A DNA stretch of 64,000 bases from the NCBI GenBank assembly GCA_047974765.1, contig JBKECP010000044.1, positions 17,831 through 81,830 of the forward strand, given 5' to 3'. Under the pieces are notes generated by a model. The model ran no database searches, was not told the DNA's origin, and worked only from the letters and a program-made list of their open reading frames with translations. This DNA comes from JBKECP01 sp047974765 (GTDB lineage Bacteria; Pseudomonadota; Gammaproteobacteria; Pseudomonadales; Halieaceae). Positions 26,577 to 35,334 of this stretch are shown piece by piece. Positions within the stretch are counted from its first letter, which is position 1; every line of letters starts with the position of its first letter. A program made the translations under genes and the position numbers.

Positions 26577-26988
26577 ATCACTTTCCACTTGTTTTTACAT
26601 CCTCATTGACGTTGCGGCACGCCATTTGCCCGCGTTTGACTGGGCAATAGTTGCATAGTTCAAATATCATCCTAGACTCCGCAGTCGAGTGCTTGTTTTC
26701 TTCTTGAAAACCGTATGGATATTGGGCTTCTGGTCTTTGATCGCAGATCGCACTCACCTTTCGGGTAAAAACACTACGCACGGGTACTGCACTCGGCGCG
26801 TCAGGCAGCGTTGTTGCGCCTTGCCTGACACACCGATTACAGCACCATTGGACACGTCCAACTGCGGATTCCAGGATCATCCAGTGAAAGCCTATACGCC
26901 AGACAGGCGTGTGCAAAGTGTGGCATAACCAAATACAACCCTCTCCAGGCTTAAGTAATTTTTCTGTTGGTGCTGGAGGGTGTATCCT
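26577..26988. other. Intergenic region of about 410 bases before the LPS core cluster
   Basis: No convincing gene. A 163-codon minus-strand frame across it lacks any recognisable motif and would overlap the lipoprotein start. The only clear structure is an inverted repeat, GTCAGGCA (26800-26807) with TGCCTGAC (26822-26829), without a T run. Promoters for both flanking divergent genes should lie here. Confidence 0.5.
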
Positions 26989-27945
26989 TTGCGCTTTATT
27001 CACGAGCCTGGAAAACACTTGTCCGCTGCCATCGCCATCTGGTGCCTGACCGATAACAAACCCGGCCATCGCAGTCAGTTACTTGGGCTGGGACAGGCAC
27101 TGACTGACCGTATCAACGGCCAGCTTTACTGGCTTGCTGTTGGCAAGGAAGCCAAAACCGGTGCGGCACAACTGGCTCGCCAGCAAAAACCCACACTGAT
27201 TCTCTGCGCCGGTCACCGCACCCACTGGCAGGCACTTGGCTTGCGCTGGCGCTACGGCGGCAAACTGATTGTACTGTTAAAACCCAGTCTGCCCACCTGG
27301 CTGTTTAATTTATGTGTAATTCCCGAGCATGACCAACCCGGCCAGGGACCACGCATATTGAGTACCTGTGGCACACTGAACGATATTCACCCGACCACTC
27401 ATGCCGACCCGAAGCACAGTCTGTTATTGATTGGCGGCCCCTCCCACAATCACGGCTGGGACGAGGCAGACATGCTGCAACAGCTGAAAAACCTGGTGGC
27501 CAGCCAACCAGAACAGCACTGGCTGCTGACCACTTCCCGGCGCACACCGGCTCATTTTATTACTGCTCTGTCCTCGCTGGCCAACAACAATTTCAAGGTG
27601 GTTCCCGTTGAGGAAACCGACCGCGACTGGCTGCGTCGGCAATACGCCCGCTGCGGCCGGATCTGGGTCAGTGAGGACAGCGCATCAATGGTCTACGAGG
27701 CACTGACCGCCGGCGCACAAGTTGGCATTTTAGCTGTACCTCGTCTGCGGCAGAGTCGTGTCAGTCGCGGTCTTGACCAACTGCTGCAACAAGGTCGCGT
27801 GACCAGCCTGGCCGCTTTGTGCGAGACTGGCAGCATGAGCCCGGTCGGCACCAGTCTGAACGAAGCTGCCCGGGTGGCCGGTGAATTGCTCACCCGCTTT
27901 GATCTTGCACAAGCCATAACAACAGGAAACCCGTCTGCACCATGA
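26989..27945 (+). CDS. ELM1 (DUF1022) family protein of LPS core cluster
   Basis: About 318 residues of the ELM1/DUF1022 family, which has a glycosyltransferase-like fold and is named after a plant mitochondrial fission factor. Bacterial members often sit in LPS core clusters. Motifs are IWCLTDNKPGHRSQLLGLGQAL, LILCAGHRTHWQAL, LLIGGPSHNHGWDEADMLQQL, LLTTSRRTPAHF and WVSEDSASMVYEALTAGAQVGIL. The TTG at 26989 with GGAGGG eight bases upstream is the better start. A GTG at 26980 in the same frame leaves no space for the ribosome site. The end overlaps the next gene by four bases, so it is the first gene of the cluster. Confidence 0.85.
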   Translation: MRFIHEPGKHLSAAIAIWCLTDNKPGHRSQLLGLGQALTDRINGQLYWLAVGKEAKTGAAQLARQQKPTLILCAGHRTHWQALGLRWRYGGKLIVLLKPSLPTWLFNLCVIPEHDQPGQGPRILSTCGTLNDIHPTTHADPKHSLLLIGGPSHNHGWDEADMLQQLKNLVASQPEQHWLLTTSRRTPAHFITALSSLANNNFKVVPVEETDRDWLRRQYARCGRIWVSEDSASMVYEALTAGAQVGILAVPRLRQSRVSRGLDQLLQQGRVTSLAALCETGSMSPVGTSLNEAARVAGELLTRFDLAQAITTGNPSAP

Positions 27946-29063
27946 AAGTCCTCCAGGTACTGCCCTCACTGAACAGCGGTGGAGTCGAGCGGGGCACACT
28001 GGATTTTGCCCGCCACCTGCTGACCAAAGGCCATCAATCTCTGGTGATGTCCAGTGGTGGGCGCATGGTGGCCGAGCTGGAGCGCGAAGGCAGCACCCAT
28101 GTCACCTTTGCAGTGCACGCCAAGTCACCCCTTTCACTGCTGCGTGTCCGTGCTCTGCGGCGCCAGTTGATCGCACTTGCCCCGGATGTGATTCATGTGC
28201 GCTCACGGGTGCCTGCCTGGATGGTCTGGCTGGCACTGAAACCTCTGCCTCCCACACAGCGACCTCTGCTGGTATCCACTTTCCACGGTCTCTACTCCGT
28301 CAGCCGCTACAGTGCCATTATGGGCGAGGGCGATCAGGTAATTGCCATTTCCGACTGCGTACACAACTATATCCTGCACAACTATCCACAAGTTGAACCG
28401 AAACGCATTCATGTTATTCACCGGGGCGTGGATGTTGGCCAGTTTCCTCCACAAATGCAGCCTGACAATGACTGGCTGGCTCGCTTGCATGCAGATTATC
28501 CACATACCCGGGACCAAACCCTGCTGCTGATGCCAGCCCGACTCAGTGCCTGGAAAGGCCAGCGGGATTTTATCCGCCTTATCGGACAGCTGATCCACGC
28601 CGGTCGCCCGTGCCACGGCCTGATCGTCGGCGAGCCAACACCGGGCAAGGATCATTATCTGGCAGAACTGCGGCAACTGGTAAGTGAACTGAAGCTGGAA
28701 TCACATATCAGCTTTCTCGGCCACCGCAGTGATATGGCCCAGCTCTATGCCGCTGCCACGCTGGTATTTAACCTGTCAGAAAAACCCGAGCCCTTTGGCC
28801 GCACGGTGATCGAAGCACTGGCCACCGGCACGGCGGTAATCGCCTGGGACAGTGGCGGGCCGGCAGAATCCCTGCGGATCGGCTTTGACTGCGGGTTGAT
28901 ACCGCCCGGCGACAACGCTGCCCTGCTCACCTGCGTGCAGCGTCTGCTCGATACACCACCAGCCGAAATCACCCTGCCGCCACAATTTACACTGACAGCC
29001 CAGGCTGAGGCGACCCTCGCACTCTACACACAGGGCTTGCAACAACTCGGGAGAACCCTCTGA
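27942..29063 (+). CDS. Glycosyltransferase, GT4 family
   Basis: GT-B fold transferase of 373 residues. The acceptor side begins KVLQVLPSLNSGGVERGTLDFARHL. The donor side has LLMPARLSAWKGQRDFIRLIG, LIVGEPTPGKDHYLAELRQLV, ISFLGHRSDMAQLYAAATLVFNLS and the E-x7-E region EPFGRTVIEALATGTAVIAWDSGGPAE. It probably adds a sugar to the LPS core on the cytoplasmic face. Donor and linkage cannot be told from sequence. Overlaps: ATGA with the ELM1 gene and one base with the next gene (TGATG). Confidence 0.93.
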   Translation: MKVLQVLPSLNSGGVERGTLDFARHLLTKGHQSLVMSSGGRMVAELEREGSTHVTFAVHAKSPLSLLRVRALRRQLIALAPDVIHVRSRVPAWMVWLALKPLPPTQRPLLVSTFHGLYSVSRYSAIMGEGDQVIAISDCVHNYILHNYPQVEPKRIHVIHRGVDVGQFPPQMQPDNDWLARLHADYPHTRDQTLLLMPARLSAWKGQRDFIRLIGQLIHAGRPCHGLIVGEPTPGKDHYLAELRQLVSELKLESHISFLGHRSDMAQLYAAATLVFNLSEKPEPFGRTVIEALATGTAVIAWDSGGPAESLRIGFDCGLIPPGDNAALLTCVQRLLDTPPAEITLPPQFTLTAQAEATLALYTQGLQQLGRTL

Positions 29064-30082
29064 TGCGCATTTTGCATGTAGCCCACCAGCAATTGCGTAA
29101 ATATGGCCACACCAGGGTCAGCTGGGCCCAGAAGCTCTATCACGGCCTCATCAAGAACGACTATATGGTGCAGCGCTTCTCTGACCGCGATGTGGCTGCC
29201 TTCGAGGCGCCGCTGGGTATCCGCGACCTCGGCGTTCGCAAGGCCAACAAACGTCTGCTGCAAACTGTAGAGGCATTTGCACCGGATCTGGTACTGGTTG
29301 GCCATTGCGACATTATTGGCAACGACACCCTTGAACAGATGCGCCGTATCAATCCGGGTGTCGTTATCAGCGGCCTCAACAACGATCCGTTATTTGTACC
29401 GGACAACTACGCGAAAATCGCCGCCCGCTGCCCGGTGGTAGACTTTATGTTCGTATCCACCGGTGAGCGCGAGCTTACCCCTTTCAGTGGCCAGCGCGCC
29501 CGACTCAAACACATGCCCAACCCGGCTGATCCAGCCATCGAGAGTGCCGACAACGCCGCGCGTGAGGACTTCGACTACGATCTTGTTTTTTGCAGCAAGT
29601 CCGAGGCATATACCAGCCGCGGACAAACGGTACAGTACCTGCGCGATCACCTGGGCAGTGACATTCGCTTTCACACCCCCGGCAGCTTTGGCGTGCCTGG
29701 CGCCTGGGGCCGGGACTACGACGAAGCACTGGCAGCCAGCAAAATGGGGTTGAATCTGAACCGCCAAGAAGGTGGCCACTGGTACTCTTCGGCCCGCATG
29801 GCCCAGCTTGGCGGCAATGGCCTGCTGGTATTCACTCATGCCGCCGCTGATTTTCAGAGCCTGTTCCCGGCCGAGTCACTAGTTTATTTCGATAACCCCG
29901 AAGCATTAAACACCGCCATACTTGAATTTCAGGCCGATGATGCCCGCCGCCGTCACTGGGCAGCGAACACCCGGGACTTTTTCCTGCGTGAAATGAACTG
30001 TACGCTGTACGCCCGCTACATTGTCGAGACCAGTATGCAGCTGCCCTATTCTCATCCCTACGCCTGGCTGGAGCATGAATGA
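29063..30082 (+). CDS. CgeB-like glycosyltransferase
   Basis: A 339-residue GT-B type protein of the CgeB-like/Glyco_trans_1_2 group: RILHVAHQQLRKYGHTRVSWAQKL at the start, PDLVLVGHCDIIGNDTLEQMRRINPG, LNNDPLFVPDNYAKIAARCPVVDFMFVST, and a C-terminal GMNLNR-like element (KMGLNLNRQEGGHWYSSARMAQLGGNGLLVFTH). Such proteins occur in spore-coat, LPS and capsule loci. It is inside the operon (TGATG start and ATGA end), so a sugar-transfer role in core synthesis is inferred. Confidence 0.85.
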   Translation: MRILHVAHQQLRKYGHTRVSWAQKLYHGLIKNDYMVQRFSDRDVAAFEAPLGIRDLGVRKANKRLLQTVEAFAPDLVLVGHCDIIGNDTLEQMRRINPGVVISGLNNDPLFVPDNYAKIAARCPVVDFMFVSTGERELTPFSGQRARLKHMPNPADPAIESADNAAREDFDYDLVFCSKSEAYTSRGQTVQYLRDHLGSDIRFHTPGSFGVPGAWGRDYDEALAASKMGLNLNRQEGGHWYSSARMAQLGGNGLLVFTHAAADFQSLFPAESLVYFDNPEALNTAILEFQADDARRRHWAANTRDFFLREMNCTLYARYIVETSMQLPYSHPYAWLEHE

Positions 30083-31128
30083 GCCATGAAGTAAACGTTA
30101 TACAGGCTTTGGCCGGCGCCCCTTTTGGCGGTGCTGAAAATTTCTATACCCGGCTGGTCTGTGCGCTGGCCGAGCAGCCCGGGCTGCATCAGCAGGCCTT
30201 CACCCGCGCCAACCCTGAACGTCAGGCTCAACTGGCAGCAGCCGATGTGCCCGTGCAAACCTTTCGTTTCGGTGGCCGTCTCAACCTGCCTGATCGCTGG
30301 CGCTACGGTCGCGCCCTGCGTCAGGCGGCACCGGATGTGGTGCTCACTTATATGAATCGGGCCAGCCTCTGCACGCCCCGGGGCAACTACCAGCTGATGG
30401 CGCGTCTCGGCCACTACTACGACCTCAAATATTACCGCCATGCCAATCACTGGATCGGTATCACCCGGGGTATTTGTGATCATCTGGTCAAAGGTGGCAT
30501 GAGCGCCAAGCGCATCTATCAGATTCCCAATTTTGCTGATGAAACCAATCCTGAACCGCTGTTACGCGCCCAGTTTGACACGCCTGAAGGTGTACCTTTG
30601 TTGCTGAGCGCCGGCCGCACTCACCGCAACAAAGCCTTTGATATTCTGCTGCGGGCACTGGTTGAGGTGCCCGATGCCTGGCTGTGGCTGGCCGGTGACG
30701 GGCCTGAACGCAAAGCACTACAGGCACAGGCACAAACACTGGGCATAGCACAGCGGGTGCGTTTTCTGGGCTGGCGCAGGGATGTGGATGCCCTGATGCG
30801 CACAGCTGATCTCTTTGTCTGCCCCTCCCGCCACGAAGGCCTTGGCAGTATTGTCGTTGAATCCTGGTATCACCGCTGCCCTATCGTGGCGACCCGCTCC
30901 CAGGGACCAGGCGAACTGATTGAGGATGGCGTTACCGGCCTGCTGACACCGGTGGATGAAGTCGCGCCATTAGCGACAACAATCAACGATCTGCTGCACG
31001 CGCCTGAGTGGGCACAACAACTGGCTGAACAGGCGCGCACCCACTACGACAGCCACTACAGCCGCGCCCATATCGCACACCGCTACAATGAGCTGCTGCA
31101 TCAGGTAGCGGGCAGATCCCTCTTTTGA
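30079..31128 (+). CDS. Glycosyltransferase, GT4 family
   Basis: Second GT4 enzyme of the cluster, 349 residues. It begins VNVIQALAGAPFGGAENFYTRLV, has LLLSAGRTHRNKAFDILLRAL and WLWLAGDGPERKAL at the nucleotide-sugar side, and RTADLFVCPSRHEGLGSIVVESWYHRCPIVATRSQGPGELIEDG with the family E-x7-E glutamates. It likely elongates the LPS core. It overlaps the previous gene by four bases, and its TGA stop overlaps the TTG start of the kinase gene. Confidence 0.93.
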   Translation: MSHEVNVIQALAGAPFGGAENFYTRLVCALAEQPGLHQQAFTRANPERQAQLAAADVPVQTFRFGGRLNLPDRWRYGRALRQAAPDVVLTYMNRASLCTPRGNYQLMARLGHYYDLKYYRHANHWIGITRGICDHLVKGGMSAKRIYQIPNFADETNPEPLLRAQFDTPEGVPLLLSAGRTHRNKAFDILLRALVEVPDAWLWLAGDGPERKALQAQAQTLGIAQRVRFLGWRRDVDALMRTADLFVCPSRHEGLGSIVVESWYHRCPIVATRSQGPGELIEDGVTGLLTPVDEVAPLATTINDLLHAPEWAQQLAEQARTHYDSHYSRAHIAHRYNELLHQVAGRSLF

Positions 31129-31835
31129 ATGCTGGCAGCCACCCTGCCCGGGTTAATCTTGGCGATGAGAGCAATGCTTTTGCCCGCGGCGGCAACCGGC
31201 TTTGTTTTGTCGACCCTGACAACCATCATCGCTGCATCAAGGTATTGCGTATTGACCGCTCCCCGGAAATCAAGCGCCGCTCAGCACCCTGGATCAAGCG
31301 CTTCAAGCCCCTGTCCAGTTTTAACGACAATCTACAGGAAGCGCGGGTATTTCGGCGTATCGGGCAACAGATCGGCGCCCCCGCCTTTGAGCTGATTCCC
31401 CATCTGCACGGTTTTGTCAGCACCAATTTTGGTGAGGGTCTGTGCTGCGATCTGATTTGCGATGATGACGAACGTATCTCTCTGTCTTTGAAGCAGTATT
31501 TGTGGCAGTGCGGCCGCGACACTGCCATTGAAACGGCCCTGGCCGCTTTTGGCCGACAGTGGCAGCAATTGGCCATGCCTTCCCGGCGGCTGCTGCTGCA
31601 CAATATTGTGGTGCAGTGCCAACAGGGGCAGGCGAACCGCCTGTATGTGATAGATGGCCTGGGCTGGCCCGACCTGCTACCGCTGGCCAATATTCTGCCA
31701 GCTTTGGGTCGGCACCGGGCCGGTCAGCGCCTGCAGGATCTGGATCGTGCCATCGACACTCTGCTGACACGCCAGGCCCAAGACGGTGATTTTGGTATCC
31801 ACGGCTGGCTGCCCGATACCCGCCGTGAATTTTGA
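31125..31835 (+). CDS. YrbL-like protein kinase-fold enzyme in LPS cluster
   Basis: A 236-residue protein of the YrbL (PhoP regulatory network) family, which has a small kinase-like fold. The lysine strand is LCFVDPDNHHRCIKVLR, a catalytic-loop-like RRLLLHNIVVQ follows, and a DFG-like IDG is in RLYVIDGLGWPDLLPL. In a sugar cluster it may phosphorylate LPS core residues, by analogy with WaaP/WaaY kinases, but this is inference. Translation appears to start at TTG 31125, whose last two bases are the first two of the preceding TGA. The nearby ATG at 31129 is out of frame. Confidence 0.8.
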   Translation: MNAGSHPARVNLGDESNAFARGGNRLCFVDPDNHHRCIKVLRIDRSPEIKRRSAPWIKRFKPLSSFNDNLQEARVFRRIGQQIGAPAFELIPHLHGFVSTNFGEGLCCDLICDDDERISLSLKQYLWQCGRDTAIETALAAFGRQWQQLAMPSRRLLLHNIVVQCQQGQANRLYVIDGLGWPDLLPLANILPALGRHRAGQRLQDLDRAIDTLLTRQAQDGDFGIHGWLPDTRREF

Positions 31836-33092
31836 GTGAGCCCGTCGTTAATGTTATCGCTATCAGCCGTTTCATCCACACTCCCACGCCACTGCGCTCA
31901 TGTAACAGCCTCTGGCCTCATCGTGCTCTCTGCCGGTTTTTATCTGTTTGGGGACTATGGCGGCCCGGCCCGCTGCTTCTACCTGTTGATAGCCCTGCCG
32001 GTGCTGCTGATGTTGCCTTTGCGGCCCAATCTGTTGATGCCCGGCACATTGCAGGCTGTGCTTTTTTTGCCGTTGCCCCTGTATCTCGCTCTCAGCAGCA
32101 ACTGGGGCCTGCCCGTTGGCAGCGCAGCTGGCGACTATTGGGATCTGGCCAAACCGGCTCTTTTTTTATCACTGCTGCTGGCTGGCGGCTGTGCTGCCCT
32201 TCGCTTTCGGCCCGACCTGCCGCAATTGCTGCCCAAAGCCATTGTTATTGCCGCCGTACCCAGTGCACTGCTGGGCCTGGCCCACTATCTGCCCGAAGCA
32301 CTGACCAGTGATAACTGGCCACGCATGGCCGGATTTTCCCTGCGTGGCGATATCAATGTAACCGCCGCCCTGCACGGTTTCAACTGCCTGCTGTGCGTCT
32401 GGGGACTGCACTACTGGTCGTCGCGCTGGCGCATCTGGCTGTACTGTGGTTTGGGTCTGAGTCTGCTGTCGGTACTGCTATCCCAGAGCAAGGTCGCCCT
32501 ACTGTTCAGTCTGCTTGCCCTGATTGGGTTGAGCTGGCATAAATTGCAAGTGAAACGACAGTACACACTGCTGACAGGCCTGCTGATAACCGGTCTGCTG
32601 CTGGCCTTTTTCAGTAATTTCGAGCGCATTCCCTTCCTTGATCGCACCGAGGCCTATACCGTGCGTATCGACCTGTGGCAGCAATCCATCGCACAGTGGG
32701 CAAAACAACCCTGGCTGGGTCACGGCCTAGGCGCCGATCTCGGCCTGACCCGCTTTGGTCAGCCCTACCACTCCCACAGCCACAATTTCCTGCTGGGCAC
32801 CCTGCGTTATGGCGGACTGCTTGGTGTCGGCCTGCTGCTGTGGCAAATCAGCGGTACACTATGGCTGCTCTGGCGACGAAGATCAGAATCCGTGCCGGAA
32901 CAAAATGTGATTTTGCTGTGGTGGTTGGCGGGAATGGCTTTTTTGTTGACCAACGGAGGCCAACCGCTGGTCAAACCCCACCACACCTGGTTTTTCTACT
33001 GGATTCCACTGACACTGCTGCTGGCAGGGTCTGCAATCAACGCCAAGCCGACTGACATTCCCATGCGGCCACGATGCCAATCTGCACCGTAA
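31836..33092 (+). CDS. O-antigen ligase family membrane protein
   Basis: A polytopic membrane protein of 418 residues with about ten to twelve hydrophobic segments. It has the Wzy_C/WaaL pattern: a long periplasmic loop with IDLWQQSIAQWAKQPWLGHGLG and the HSHSHNFLLGTLRYGGLLGVGLL motif, where the His and the arginine before Gly are the functional residues of ligases. It probably joins O-antigen or another glycan to the lipid A core in the periplasm. The start may be GTG 31836 (touching the kinase stop) or ATG 31851. It is the last gene of the plus-strand cluster. Confidence 0.88.
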   Translation: MSPSLMLSLSAVSSTLPRHCAHVTASGLIVLSAGFYLFGDYGGPARCFYLLIALPVLLMLPLRPNLLMPGTLQAVLFLPLPLYLALSSNWGLPVGSAAGDYWDLAKPALFLSLLLAGGCAALRFRPDLPQLLPKAIVIAAVPSALLGLAHYLPEALTSDNWPRMAGFSLRGDINVTAALHGFNCLLCVWGLHYWSSRWRIWLYCGLGLSLLSVLLSQSKVALLFSLLALIGLSWHKLQVKRQYTLLTGLLITGLLLAFFSNFERIPFLDRTEAYTVRIDLWQQSIAQWAKQPWLGHGLGADLGLTRFGQPYHSHSHNFLLGTLRYGGLLGVGLLLWQISGTLWLLWRRRSESVPEQNVILLWWLAGMAFLLTNGGQPLVKPHHTWFFYWIPLTLLLAGSAINAKPTDIPMRPRCQSAP

Positions 33093-33248
33093 ACCCGCAT
33101 AAAAGCAAGACAGTCCTCGATAGTTGAAGACAGCAGCTCAGCAATCTGTATTCACAAAAATTAAGGCCTGCGTTTAACAAAAACCGGAGACTCAAATGGG
33201 TACGATGTGTTGTTTTTTCAGGTCATACCACCCTTGATACAGCTTGAC

Positions 33249-34220
33249 TCAGAAGCCTTCGACTTCCATGTAAGGCTCATGCCGCATGCGGAAGTAACCC
33301 AGGGCATAGCCAATACTGCGACAGCCACTGAGCCAGGCCCGGACCATATTGTCGCGCTGTAGCAGCAACATATTGAGACCTGCTTCGAGCAAACTGACCC
33401 CACCCCGAAAAGCGTAGAACATTGCCCGGCCAAGAGTACGCGGCTTATCCTGCACACTGCCACTACCCAGCAGCAAACCAACGCGGAACTTGCGCCGCGA
33501 GAGATAGCGCAGATTGGCACGCTCGGCTGGAATCGTCTCAACCACTGCCGCTTCATGGCAATAGTAGATAGGAACACCACGACTGGCCAACGCGGTAAAA
33601 AAGATGGTGTCGGTGCCACCATCGCGTGGACGGCTTTCATCGAAGGTCAGGGATTCATCTTTGAGCAATGCCAGTGGTACCAGCGTATTGTTACTGGCAC
33701 ATGTTGTCAGGCGCTCGCCGGTAACCCGCACCTTGCGTTGAAAATAAGGCCGCAGATAGTCCTGACAGGCAGGACTCACCTGAGCAACGACCCGACCCTG
33801 AATAACGGCCTGCCACTGAGCCTTGCGGGCGTAACCAAGCAGCGCCAGCAACCAGTCAGGTTCAACTTCTTCATCGTCATCAACAAAGAGCAGGGCGGTG
33901 GCGCCGAGGCTGCGCGCATGCTGCAAAAGACAATTGCGCGCCTGGGGAATACCAACCCGGGTTTCAAGCTGGTAACTGACCGGGAAGGGAGCACTGGCAT
34001 CGAAACCGGCTACCAGAGCACGGTTGGCGGGCTCCGCGTCATTTTCAACGACATGGACAGCAACCCGCACATCCTCAGGTACATGCATACGCAGCAAACT
34101 GGATAGCAACCGGCCGAGCATACCGGGACGACGACGGGTACACACACCAATCATCAACGCAGGTAGTGCAGAAGTGGGCGGATTGTGCGGAGTATCCGTG
34201 TTCAACATGCTATCCGGCAT
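33249..34220 (-). CDS. Glycosyltransferase, GT2 family
   Basis: GT-A fold transferase of 323 residues: ALMIGVCTRRRPGMLGRLLSSLL, VHVVENDAEPAN, ETRVGIPQARNCLLQHARS and the metal-binding DXD region ALLFVDDDEEVEPDWLLALL. SRPRDGGTDTIFF is probably the acceptor-base region. The C-terminus has a hydrophobic stretch that may touch the membrane. It converges on the O-antigen ligase and so is transcribed apart from the other core genes. The start is ATG 34220 or, with a better spaced GGA, ATG 34208. The 156-base gap to the ligase and the 241-base gap after 34220 hold no supported gene. Confidence 0.9.
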   Translation of the reverse strand: MPDSMLNTDTPHNPPTSALPALMIGVCTRRRPGMLGRLLSSLLRMHVPEDVRVAVHVVENDAEPANRALVAGFDASAPFPVSYQLETRVGIPQARNCLLQHARSLGATALLFVDDDEEVEPDWLLALLGYARKAQWQAVIQGRVVAQVSPACQDYLRPYFQRKVRVTGERLTTCASNNTLVPLALLKDESLTFDESRPRDGGTDTIFFTALASRGVPIYYCHEAAVVETIPAERANLRYLSRRKFRVGLLLGSGSVQDKPRTLGRAMFYAFRGGVSLLEAGLNMLLLQRDNMVRAWLSGCRSIGYALGYFRMRHEPYMEVEGF

Positions 34221-34461
34221 TTTTCAAAAAGTGCGCAATAATATCACAGCCTTTGACGGCTCAAAGTATGCAATTATTCCATTTCAGGGTGACTCTACCA
34301 CCAGCCGGACCTACAAACAGACCATCTGCGATGCATTCGACAAACCGTTTCCAGGCCCTGCCTCTTTATATAAGGCATTAACTACACAGTGGCAAATATC
34401 GCGCCGGGGACAGCGCTTTGGAGGGAAGCACCTACACCCAGTATGCTTTTGGAACCGACAT

Positions 34462-35328
34462 TCAGACAACCGCCAGAAATTCCTCGATAGCCGTGCGTGC
34501 AAGGGGTTCATCAAGCATAGGCGCATGGCCGCGCTGCGACACTTCCACTAGATGGCAATGGCGACTCCGAACCAGCATCTGCCGGGCACAGGTGCTGGCG
34601 AGAATATCTGAAGTTTCACCGCGCAGTACCAGCACCGGCATTGTCAGGCTCTCAAACATGGGCCATAGATCAGGTGGCACAGCGGCCTCTTCCTGAGAGG
34701 CAAATGGCAGAGCAATAGCCGGATCATATGCCAGGACAGGCACACCATTTTGCTCATGATAAAGTGTCCGCGCAAAGGCCTGCCACTGGGCGTCATTAAG
34801 GTCCGGAAACTGTGCGCCCTGAGTCTGCCGGGTCTGCGCCACCGCTTCTGCCCAGCTGAGTACCGGCGCCTGTCTGCCTGCATGGTCTTTAATACGTGCC
34901 AAACCCACCGGATCAACCTCGGGACCAATATCATTGAGCACCAGCGCCCGAATACGCCTCGGCTGCATCGCCCCCATCATCATGCCCATCAGCCCCCCCA
35001 TGGAAGTGCCAATTATGATCACCTGTTGCAGGCGCAACTGATCAAGCAGACTGAACATGTCTTCAACATAAATCTGAGGCTGGTAGTTAGCTGGCTGTGG
35101 ATCATAACTTGATCGCCCACGCCCCCGTTGATCGGGACAAATCAGACGATAACGATCGGCCAGATAAGCAGCGACAAGCTCGAAGTCAGCACTATTACGC
35201 GTCAGACCGTGCAGACAAAGAACAACCGGTGCATCGGTACCGGCATGTTGGTAGTCGCGTGCGTAAAGCTGCAAACCACCCGGTGAATAGTAATTAATAC
35301 TCTGATAATTCATTTGATCACCAGTCAT
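34462..35328 (-). CDS. Alpha/beta hydrolase
   Basis: A 288-residue alpha/beta-hydrolase. The nucleophile elbow is GTSMGG, the oxyanion region is CLHGLTRNSADF, the acid is probably in LRGETSDILAS and the base is His in SQRGHAPMLDEP, so the triad is complete. It follows the acyl-CoA ligase by only six bases and is probably co-transcribed. Ester, lactone or thioester substrates are possible. ATG 35313 (with GGTGA upstream) is an alternative start. The two genes may process the compound taken up by the receptor and symporter encoded upstream. Confidence 0.9.
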   Translation of the reverse strand: MTGDQMNYQSINYYSPGGLQLYARDYQHAGTDAPVVLCLHGLTRNSADFELVAAYLADRYRLICPDQRGRGRSSYDPQPANYQPQIYVEDMFSLLDQLRLQQVIIIGTSMGGLMGMMMGAMQPRRIRALVLNDIGPEVDPVGLARIKDHAGRQAPVLSWAEAVAQTRQTQGAQFPDLNDAQWQAFARTLYHEQNGVPVLAYDPAIALPFASQEEAAVPPDLWPMFESLTMPVLVLRGETSDILASTCARQMLVRSRHCHLVEVSQRGHAPMLDEPLARTAIEEFLAVV

Positions 35329-35334
35329 AGTTCG

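Noticed and set aside
26578..27069. 163-residue minus-strand frame in the gap before the LPS cluster
   Set aside because: No recognisable domain, and it overlaps the starts of two supported genes.
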